Positions 1-6,845 of a stretch of 18,330 nt of DNA are shown here, piece by piece. The position numbers were made by a program, and so were the translations under genes. Under the pieces are notes generated by a model, which saw nothing but the letters and a program-made list of their open reading frames with translations, was not told the origin of the DNA and made no database searches. Every line of letters begins with the position of its first letter. Within the stretch, counting starts at the first letter, position 1. Source of the DNA: Acetofilamentum sp. Its GTDB lineage: Bacteria; Bacteroidota; Bacteroidia; Bacteroidales; DTU049. Location of the stretch: NCBI GenBank assembly GCA_020720525.1, contig DYON01000019.1, positions 1-18,330 of the forward strand, given 5' to 3'.

Positions 1-70
1 TAGTTTATTAAAAAGTCGGTTAAATTGCTTTGCAAGTCCTCTATTTTTCCGTATTCGTTGGTATTTTCAA

Positions 71-110
71 TAATTTTGCAAACTGGCGCAAGAACGCTGA
101 AATATTTTTG
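71..110 (+). promoter_or_regulatory. Candidate Bacteroidota promoter elements for the TonB-receptor-like gene
   Basis: Two matches to the Bacteroidota -7 consensus TAnnTTTG lie upstream of the ATG at 136: TAATTTTG at 71-78 and TATTTTTG at 103-110. Neither has a clear TTTG -33 box at the usual 19-21 nt spacing, so which one is used cannot be decided. They imply a leader of about 20-50 nt and support starting the gene at 136 rather than at the upstream in-frame TTG at 25. Confidence 0.4.
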
Positions 111-135
111 TCAAAACGCGAAAATTGTCTTTTTT

Positions 136-2607
136 ATGAAACGAATTTCGGTTATTGTATTGTTTGCCATGATGGCATTTTCTTCGATTTTATTCGCTCA
201 GCCAGGTAGTGGCAATGGTATGCCCGAAGTTAATTTTCAAATTACAGGCATTGTTCTCGATTCGGTAAGTGGAAAACCAGTTGAATATGCTACGGTGGCT
301 TTGGTGTCGTTGCGCGATTCTTCTATTGCTGGTGGAACAATCACCGACAGTAAGGGCTATTTTAGTTTCAACTCGAAGGTTCCTGGAAAATTTATTTTGC
401 GTGTGAATTTTATGGGATATGCTATAAAAAACAAAGGACCAGTTTTTATGAAGCCAGGAACAGGACCAGTTTTCGACCAAGGAACAATTCTAATTAATCC
501 TTCGGCTACTTCGCTTTCGGGAGTTGAAATTGTTGCCGACAGACCCATGATTGAACTCAGTATCGATAAAAAAGTGGTGAATGTGTCGCAAAATTTAACT
601 GCAACTGGTGGAACTGCACTCGATGTATTGAAAGATGTTCCCAGCGTTGAAGTTGATCAAGATGGCAATGTAAGTATGCGTGGAAGCGAAAATGTAACCA
701 TTCTTATTGATGGTCGTCCGAGCACACTTACCGGTGCCGACCGAAGAGCTGCTTTGGAGCAAATTCAAGCTGGCTCGATAGAATCGGTTGAGCTTATCAC
801 CAATCCCTCTGCCAAATACAGCCCCGATGGAATGACGGGAATTATCAACATTATTTTAAAAAAGAAAAAGGGATCTGGGCTCAATTCGCTGCTTTCGCTC
901 AATGCAGGCACTGGAAATAAATACAATGGCAATTTCGCGTTGAGTTATTCAACCGATAAGTGGACTCTTTTTGGAAACTTCGATTATTCGAATCGCGAGC
1001 GAATAGGGGAGGGTTGGAGCAATAGAACTACCTATTCGTTAATTGACAGTTATTTTTTGCATCAAGATTTTGACAATTCGAGCAAAGACATTTCGTACTC
1101 AACCAAAATTGGAGGCGAATACTATTTTTCGCCCAAGCTTATACTCTCGGGTTCGGCATCGTACAGGAGTTCGACCGATAATGGCATCGAAAATGCAATT
1201 TCTTACACACAAAATCATACGGGCGATTATACCTCCATTTATAAAAACATCAACCTCGAAAATGAATCGGGTTATAATTACGACGCTATGCTCAATCTTA
1301 AAAAACGATTTAGCAAGCCAAAAAACGAAATTACATTCGATTTTTCGTACAGCTATGGCAACAGCAACGACAGTAGCCTAACGCGGCTTTCGTTTCTCGA
1401 AGAAGATTTTTCAACCATTTCGTCCGAAACACCCATCTGGACAAAAACGGCAACGCCAAATACCAATAAAATATTTACTGGAAAAATAGACTATGTGTAT
1501 CCGTTCAACGATAGCACCAAACTGGAAGCAGGTTTCGATGGCTCCTTGCGAATGATTGATGCCGACAGCAGATATTTCGATTATTCTTTTGGAACATCCG
1601 AATGGAATTACAACGACACTACATCGAACCATTTTCTTTTCAATGAAACAATAGGTGCATTGTATGTAAATTATTCGACCAAAATTAAGAAATGGGGCTT
1701 TTCGCTCGGAAGCAGGTTGGAGCTTGCCAATACCAACGCACGCGAAGCCGATTCGAGCAACAATATCAAATCGTACAACAGCTGGTATCCGACCGGAGCA
1801 GTTAGTTACAAGCTGGCTAAATTGCAAGAAATTCAGATTACTTATAGCCGTCGAATCAACCGACCAAGTTTTGAGAGTCTCAATCCATTTTACGATTACA
1901 GTGCTTATCCAAACATCAGAACAGGCAATCCGTACTTGAATCCAGAGTATATCAACTCATTTGAGCTTGGCTATGCATACTATTCGCCCAAAGGCACTTT
2001 TATGCCATCGATTTTCTTCAAAAAAGTGAACGATGTGATGACGCGTTATCGCGAGAATATTAACGACTCGGTATATCTGATGACGTGGGAAAACTACAAT
2101 TCGGCTACTTCGTATGGTTTTGAGATGATTTATTCTACCAAAGTTTTCAAATGGTGGAATTTGAACTTGAGTGGTCAATGGTATAAAGTGTCGATTGATG
2201 GTTCGAATGTTGAAACCAGCATTACTGGCGACAGTTACGGATGGCAGTTGCGCACTTCGAACAGTTTTCGCTTCCCCAAAAGTTGGGAAAGTCAGCTCTC
2301 CTTTTTTTACAACGGACCAAGGTTTACGGGTCAAGGAACACGTGGTGCTTTTATCATGTCGGACATAGCAATCAAGAAAAGCTTCTTCAATAGCAAGTTG
2401 GCTCTTTCGTTGCGGGTTCAAGATTTGCTCAACAGCATGAAATTCAACATTGTTTTTGAGGAAGCTGATTATCAAATGGAAATGTTGCGTAGGCACGAGG
2501 GCCGAATGGTCTTTTTAGGACTCACTTGGAAACTTAGTGGCGATTACAAATCGAAAGAGAAGAAACGCAGCGGCGATGGTGGCGGCATGGAAGACGATGG
2601 ATTCTGA
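136..2607 (+). CDS. TonB-dependent receptor-like outer membrane beta-barrel protein
   Basis: The 823-residue product starts at ATG 136 because MKRISVIVLFAMMAF...FAQ is a clear signal peptide; in-frame sequence back to 25 would put 37 odd residues in front of it. Residues about 34-98 form a carboxypeptidase-regulatory-like beta-sandwich (GIVLDSVSGKPVEYATV, then GYFSF and FMGY). Residues about 130-243 form a TonB plug-like domain (ALDVLKDVPSVEVDQDG, then ILIDGRPS, then GIINIILKK). The rest is a beta barrel of the OMP_b-brl type with the typical RRINRPSFESLNPF and GNPYLNPE motifs. The family sits in the outer membrane. The ligand is unknown, and no SusD-like partner is next to it. The C-terminus is a charged, glycine-rich tail (about 20 residues after the last strand) rather than a terminal aromatic strand. 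Downstream is the TSUP gene on the same strand, 46 nt away but with its own promoter-like element. Confidence 0.9.
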   Translation: MKRISVIVLFAMMAFSSILFAQPGSGNGMPEVNFQITGIVLDSVSGKPVEYATVALVSLRDSSIAGGTITDSKGYFSFNSKVPGKFILRVNFMGYAIKNKGPVFMKPGTGPVFDQGTILINPSATSLSGVEIVADRPMIELSIDKKVVNVSQNLTATGGTALDVLKDVPSVEVDQDGNVSMRGSENVTILIDGRPSTLTGADRRAALEQIQAGSIESVELITNPSAKYSPDGMTGIINIILKKKKGSGLNSLLSLNAGTGNKYNGNFALSYSTDKWTLFGNFDYSNRERIGEGWSNRTTYSLIDSYFLHQDFDNSSKDISYSTKIGGEYYFSPKLILSGSASYRSSTDNGIENAISYTQNHTGDYTSIYKNINLENESGYNYDAMLNLKKRFSKPKNEITFDFSYSYGNSNDSSLTRLSFLEEDFSTISSETPIWTKTATPNTNKIFTGKIDYVYPFNDSTKLEAGFDGSLRMIDADSRYFDYSFGTSEWNYNDTTSNHFLFNETIGALYVNYSTKIKKWGFSLGSRLELANTNAREADSSNNIKSYNSWYPTGAVSYKLAKLQEIQITYSRRINRPSFESLNPFYDYSAYPNIRTGNPYLNPEYINSFELGYAYYSPKGTFMPSIFFKKVNDVMTRYRENINDSVYLMTWENYNSATSYGFEMIYSTKVFKWWNLNLSGQWYKVSIDGSNVETSITGDSYGWQLRTSNSFRFPKSWESQLSFFYNGPRFTGQGTRGAFIMSDIAIKKSFFNSKLALSLRVQDLLNSMKFNIVFEEADYQMEMLRRHEGRMVFLGLTWKLSGDYKSKEKKRSGDGGGMEDDGF

Positions 2608-2627
2608 TTTCATTTCTTGATTTAATG

Positions 2628-2635
2628 TACATTTG
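2628..2635 (+). promoter_or_regulatory. Candidate -7 promoter element before the TSUP gene
   Basis: TACATTTG matches the Bacteroidota -7 consensus TAnnTTTG and ends 18 nt before the ATG at 2654. No TTTG -33 box is seen at the usual spacing. Its position favours the ATG at 2654 over the in-frame TTG at 2645, which would leave almost no leader. Confidence 0.4.
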
Positions 2636-2653
2636 CCTCCATAATTGTTCAGT

Positions 2654-3403
2654 ATGCTTTGGTGGTACTATCCTTTGCTCTTTTTTACAGGAATTGTGGT
2701 TGGGTTTATCAACACCATTGCCGGAAGTGGATCGTTTCTGACATTACCTATACTCATTTTTACAGGAATGCCAGCACCGGTTGCCAATGGCACCAATCGC
2801 ATTTCTATTTTGCTTCAAACCCTAACTGGCTTACTTTCGTTCAGAAAGCAAAAAATGCTCGACCTGAAAAACGCTGCTTTGTTGGCTTGCTTTACAATTC
2901 CTGGAGCCATTGCAGGTTCGTTTGTTGTTGTTGATATTCCTGACGGCATTCTCCAAAATATTATTGGATATGTGATGCTTTTATTTGCAGTACTCACCAT
3001 TTGGAAACCAAATGCATTTAAACGCAAAACAGAAATTGAGACTCAAATAAAATTAAAATGGTTTCATTTTGCCATTTTTGTTGTAATTGGATTTTATGGA
3101 GGTTTTATTCAAGCAGGAGTTGGAATTTTTATTCTTTTTGCCCTTGTGCTCACAGCTGGTTACGACCTTATACGAGCCAATGCAATTAAATTAGCTCTCA
3201 CGTTTGTATTCACGCCTTTTTCGTTGGTTGTTTTTATTCACAACAAACAAGTCGATTGGATTCCAGGACTTGTTCTTGCTGCCGGAAGCATTGCTGGAGC
3301 AGTGTGTGGAGCTCGTTTTGCCATAAAACGAGGAACAAATGCTGTACGTATAGTATTGTTTATTGTTTTGGCATTGTCGTCACTCAAAATGATCTTTAAT
3401 TGA
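2654..3403 (+). CDS. TSUP family (TauE/SafE) membrane transporter
   Basis: The 249-residue product is strongly hydrophobic with about eight membrane segments. It has the two-fold internal repeat of the TSUP family: GFINTIAGSGSFLTLPIL plus NGTNRIS in the first half, and GGFIQAGVGIFILFAL plus RANAIKLAL in the second. The family moves small sulfur-containing anions or organic acids such as sulfite or sulfoacetate across the inner membrane. The substrate here cannot be read from sequence. ATG 2654 was chosen; TTG at 2645 would add three residues. The gene converges on dsbD with only 4 nt between the two stop codons. No rho-independent hairpin is visible in that gap, so the transcripts may overlap. 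Confidence 0.88.
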   Translation: MLWWYYPLLFFTGIVVGFINTIAGSGSFLTLPILIFTGMPAPVANGTNRISILLQTLTGLLSFRKQKMLDLKNAALLACFTIPGAIAGSFVVVDIPDGILQNIIGYVMLLFAVLTIWKPNAFKRKTEIETQIKLKWFHFAIFVVIGFYGGFIQAGVGIFILFALVLTAGYDLIRANAIKLALTFVFTPFSLVVFIHNKQVDWIPGLVLAAGSIAGAVCGARFAIKRGTNAVRIVLFIVLALSSLKMIFN

Positions 3404-3407
3404 TCTT

Positions 3408-5465
3408 TTATTCTTTTTTACTACGCTTTTCGAATTCGGCGAGGCCTTCATCGAGCCACTTCACAAAAGCATCTACATCGAGATCGTAGCCGCGTGGTTT
3501 AACCATATCCTTGCCTTCTGTATCGAGTAAGACATAGAATGGTTGTGCATTTGTGTTGTACATTGTGATTTGGAGATCTGCGAATTTTTTGCCGATGGTT
3601 TTTTTCACATTTCCATCGTACGAAGATGTAACCCATTCTTCCTCTGGAAGCGATGTTTTGTCATCTACATACAAGGCCACAACAATAAAGTCGTTGTTAA
3701 GTCGCTCTAAAACTTTGGGATCGCTCCATACATTAGCTTCCATCTCGCGACAATTCACGCAGCCATGTCCTGTGAAATCGACAAAAAGAGGCTTGTTTTG
3801 TTCTTTGGCACATTGCAATGCTTGCTCAAAATCGTGATATCCAATCAGACCATGAGGAAGTTTTGGTAGAATTTCCTCGAATTTAGGAATTTCGCACAAT
3901 TCGTTTTCGGGATTTACCGACAAATTGCCACCACTCGATTCGCGAACAATTCGCTGCATATCGAAATCGAGAGTTTGCTGTGGAGGAAGATATCCCGATA
4001 AAAATTTGAGTGGAGCTCCCCACATCCCCGGAATCATATATACAACAAAAGAGAATGTGATCATAGCTAAGCCGAGACGACCTACGCCAATGTATTTTAC
4101 ATCGCTATCGTGTTTGAATTTCATTTTTCCAAGCAAATAGAATCCTAACATAGAGAAAACAACAATCCAAATAGCAAGATATACTTCTCGGTCAAGAATT
4201 CTCCAGTGATAAACTTGATCGGCAATACTTAGGAATTTGAGACCTAAAGCTACTTCGAGGAAGCCAAGAACAACTTTCACCGAATTGAGCCATCCACCCG
4301 ATTTGGGCATGTTGTTGATCCACGAAGGGAACAAGGCAAACAGAGCAAAAGGCAAAGCAAATGCAAGCCCAAACCCAAACATGCCGATTACGGGTTTCAA
4401 TACTTCTCCTCCAGCCGAAAGAACGAGAATAGAGCCCACAAGTGGTCCTGTACATGAAAATGAGACGAGCACAAGGGTAAACGCCATAAAAAAGGCACCA
4501 AAGAAGCCACCTTTCTCAGCTTGCTTATCTGTTTTATTCAACACCCAGCTTGGAAGAGTTATTTCGAACATTCCGAAAAATGACGCTGCAAAAAACATGA
4601 AAATGAGAAAGAAAAACACATTAGGAATCCAGTGAGTACTTAGGAAATTAGCAAAATCGGCTCCTAAAGTTAATGCCAAAACAGTTCCAACAACAGTGTA
4701 AATAAAAATAATTGATCCCCCAAAAACAAATGCCTGAATTTTCGATTTTGCTTTACTTTTTCCATCTTTTAGGAAGAACGAAACAGTCATAGGAATCATC
4801 GGAAACACACATGGAGTTAAGATAGCAATAAGTCCGCTAATAAAAGCCAACCAAAAAAAGCTCCAAAGCGATTCGCTTCCATCGTCGTTTTTTTCTTCGG
4901 GCGAAGCAACCACTTCGGAATTGTTTGTTGAGTCGTTCTTGAGAGCAGAAGATGCAGTGTCTGAAACATTTGCAATGGTATCTGCCGGTTTTTCCTGATT
5001 GTATTGGCTGCCGTCAACGGGAATGGTAAAGGTTTCTTCAAGCGGAACGCAAGTGCCTTCGTTGCAGGCTTGACCTTCCATTTCAATTGTAATATTAAAG
5101 CTTTTGCTGCCTAATACTTTGATTCGCTGAGTGAATGTGACTTTTCCTTCAAAAAGTTTTTCGTCAACTCCAAAAACCTCTTCATAAACCGTTTTGGGAG
5201 CAGGATATTCCGACGCTTTTCCAATGAGTTTGTAGTTTGCCAACGGTGCAAATGTGAAAACGGTTGGCAATCCACCACCTGCTGGAGTAAACTGCGAAAA
5301 CAAATGCCAAGTGGCATCCATTGTTGCAGTTAATACAATATTGGCTTCGCTGTCGGATACTTTTACAACCTGTTTTGTCCATTTTACTGGATTAACCAAT
5401 TGTGCGTTGGCGATATTGAAGGCGAAAAAAACAATTAGCGGAAGAAACAAACGACGAATATTCAT
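3408..5465 (-). CDS. dsbD: Thiol:disulfide interchange protein DsbD (full-length, three-domain)
   Basis: DsbD passes electrons from cytoplasmic thioredoxin across the inner membrane to periplasmic thiol partners. The 685-residue product starts at ATG 5465, where MNIRRLFLPLIVFFAFNIANAQ forms a signal peptide; a TTG 24 nt upstream is less likely. Order of domains: a periplasmic N-terminal domain with the cysteine pair ACNEGTCVP (C134, C139), an acidic/serine-rich linker at about 160-200, a membrane domain of about eight segments with C219 (ILTPCVFPMIP) and C338 (SFSCTGPLVG), then a C-terminal thioredoxin-like domain with the CVNC active site (C569, C572). All three redox pairs are present, so it should be active. 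Likely partners are periplasmic isomerase, cytochrome c maturation or thioredoxin-like proteins, none of which is in the window. tilS lies 45 nt upstream on the same strand, with a promoter-like element between. Confidence 0.93.
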   Translation of the reverse strand: MNIRRLFLPLIVFFAFNIANAQLVNPVKWTKQVVKVSDSEANIVLTATMDATWHLFSQFTPAGGGLPTVFTFAPLANYKLIGKASEYPAPKTVYEEVFGVDEKLFEGKVTFTQRIKVLGSKSFNITIEMEGQACNEGTCVPLEETFTIPVDGSQYNQEKPADTIANVSDTASSALKNDSTNNSEVVASPEEKNDDGSESLWSFFWLAFISGLIAILTPCVFPMIPMTVSFFLKDGKSKAKSKIQAFVFGGSIIFIYTVVGTVLALTLGADFANFLSTHWIPNVFFFLIFMFFAASFFGMFEITLPSWVLNKTDKQAEKGGFFGAFFMAFTLVLVSFSCTGPLVGSILVLSAGGEVLKPVIGMFGFGLAFALPFALFALFPSWINNMPKSGGWLNSVKVVLGFLEVALGLKFLSIADQVYHWRILDREVYLAIWIVVFSMLGFYLLGKMKFKHDSDVKYIGVGRLGLAMITFSFVVYMIPGMWGAPLKFLSGYLPPQQTLDFDMQRIVRESSGGNLSVNPENELCEIPKFEEILPKLPHGLIGYHDFEQALQCAKEQNKPLFVDFTGHGCVNCREMEANVWSDPKVLERLNNDFIVVALYVDDKTSLPEEEWVTSSYDGNVKKTIGKKFADLQITMYNTNAQPFYVLLDTEGKDMVKPRGYDLDVDAFVKWLDEGLAEFEKRSKKE

Positions 5466-5493
5466 GTGCAGTTTTCTTAATGTATTCAATTTG

Positions 5494-5501
5494 CAAAAAT
5501 A
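5494..5501 (-). promoter_or_regulatory. Candidate -7 promoter element before dsbD
   Basis: Read on the minus strand this is TATTTTTG, a match to TAnnTTTG, 28 nt before the dsbD ATG and just past the tilS stop codon. A TTTG lies further upstream inside the end of tilS, but only 10 nt away, which is too close for a standard -33 box. dsbD may therefore be both cotranscribed with tilS and transcribed on its own. Confidence 0.35.
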
Positions 5502-5510
5502 AGAAATATA

Positions 5511-6845
5511 TCAAAGCAGCTTTAGTTTCAAAACCTTTGCTGGGAATGATTGAATAGCAAAACGTTGATCGATTCGATAGCCAATAAGCCATGCAATATG
5601 TGTTTCGCTACATAAAACGAAAGCCGATTGTCGCTCGGCGACAGTGATTTTGAGATCGGTGAAAAAGTCGCCAATTTTTTTTGAATGATTCATCCCAAAA
5701 GGGAAAAAGCGTTCGCCAGCTTCCCACTTTCTGACTAACAGCGGAAAAATTATTTCATCTGCACATAAAAAAGCAGTGTTAGAATCGGATTTCAATTCCG
5801 AAGCGTTTTCGACAGTGGCGAATTCTGCTTTCATTTTTATAGGCAAATCGCTGGTATCGAGGTCGCTATCGATATACCACAATTTCGTTTCGGCATCAGC
5901 ATCTCTGGGGCGCAACATCAATAATCCGCGATGGACATAAAGTATAAAATCTGGCGATAAGAATTGAATAGGTTTTGAAAAATCGCTGATTGATAAAACA
6001 ACACGTGCAACTTGGTGGTGAAACCCATATTTAAGCAAAAAGCTCATCAAAATCGGATTTGCCATTTCATGTTGTTGCAATAGTGCTAAATCGACACCTT
6101 CTTCGGCAGGATTACCCATTTTCAATAAGACCTCGTTGGCCGCAAACTCGAGAAAACCAAAACTTTGCTGTAAAAACGAAACCGACGAAGCTGCTCGTTC
6201 CGAAAAACCTGGCATCCATTGTTCAATTAATGGCAACACATGATGTCGAATTTTGTTTCGCAGGTATTTATCGCTTTGGTTTGAACTGTCTTCGACATAG
6301 GCAATCATATTGGCAGCCGCATATTCTTCGATTTCGTGTCGCGAAAAACCCAGCAATGGACGTAGCAACAATCGGTCTAATTCGCGAATACCAGCCAAAA
6401 CCGACAATCCTCCACGCCGATTGAGTCCCATAAGCAGCGTTTCAGCAACATCGTCTCTGTTGTGAGCAGTGCAAATGTAATCGAAGCCATTTTCGAGAGC
6501 AATCTCATGAAAAAAATCGTATCGTAGCTTGCGAGCAGCCTCCTGAATGTTCAATTTGGAACTTTGAGCAAATTGGCTGGTGTTAAATTCTTTCTCAAAC
6601 AAATTGTAACCCAATTCGGTTGCTGCATTATGCACAAATTGTTGATCGCGATTGCTTTCTTCGGCCCGCAATCCAAAATTGCAGTGTGCTACAGCAAACG
6701 ACAAACCTGAGTTTTTGAACAAGTGAAACATAGCCATGCTATCAATGCCACCACTCACTGCTAGTAAATAGCGACAGTCGCGATAATTGCTATCGAGCTC
6801 GGATAATCGACTGATGAACAATTCAGAATTCATTGTCGTTTGCAT
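5511..6845 (-). CDS. tilS: tRNA(Ile)-lysidine synthetase TilS
   Basis: TilS ligates lysine to C34 of the CAU-anticodon tRNA-Ile using ATP, changing its decoding from AUG to AUA; it is essential in most bacteria. The 444-residue product has the N-type ATP-pyrophosphatase PP-loop SGGIDS at residues 31-36. After it come AHCNFGLR, CTAHNRDDVAETLLMGLNRRGG, RPLLGFSRHEIEEY and YVEDSSNQSDKYLRNKIRHHVLP, all diagnostic of TilS. The C-terminal part (from about residue 365) fits the TilS C-terminal domain that contacts the tRNA. The start could be ATG 6845 or ATG 6833. Both overlap the end of the upstream sacsin-like gene (by 23 or 11 nt), implying translational coupling. The sequence is intact and of normal length. 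Confidence 0.93.
   Translation of the reverse strand: MQTTMNSELFISRLSELDSNYRDCRYLLAVSGGIDSMAMFHLFKNSGLSFAVAHCNFGLRAEESNRDQQFVHNAATELGYNLFEKEFNTSQFAQSSKLNIQEAARKLRYDFFHEIALENGFDYICTAHNRDDVAETLLMGLNRRGGLSVLAGIRELDRLLLRPLLGFSRHEIEEYAAANMIAYVEDSSNQSDKYLRNKIRHHVLPLIEQWMPGFSERAASSVSFLQQSFGFLEFAANEVLLKMGNPAEEGVDLALLQQHEMANPILMSFLLKYGFHHQVARVVLSISDFSKPIQFLSPDFILYVHRGLLMLRPRDADAETKLWYIDSDLDTSDLPIKMKAEFATVENASELKSDSNTAFLCADEIIFPLLVRKWEAGERFFPFGMNHSKKIGDFFTDLKITVAERQSAFVLCSETHIAWLIGYRIDQRFAIQSFPAKVLKLKLL

Noticed and set aside
25..135. In-frame extension of the TonB-receptor-like protein upstream of ATG 136
   Set aside because: It would place 37 residues before a textbook signal peptide, its start is TTG, and candidate promoter elements lie inside it.
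1957..2496. A 179-codon minus-strand open frame inside the TonB-receptor-like gene
   Set aside because: It is antisense to a well-supported beta-barrel and has no recognisable domain; TCG/CGA-rich codon use opens antisense frames throughout this genome.
5466..5489. TTG 24 nt upstream as an alternative dsbD start
   Set aside because: It adds eight residues in front of a good signal peptide that begins at ATG 5465.
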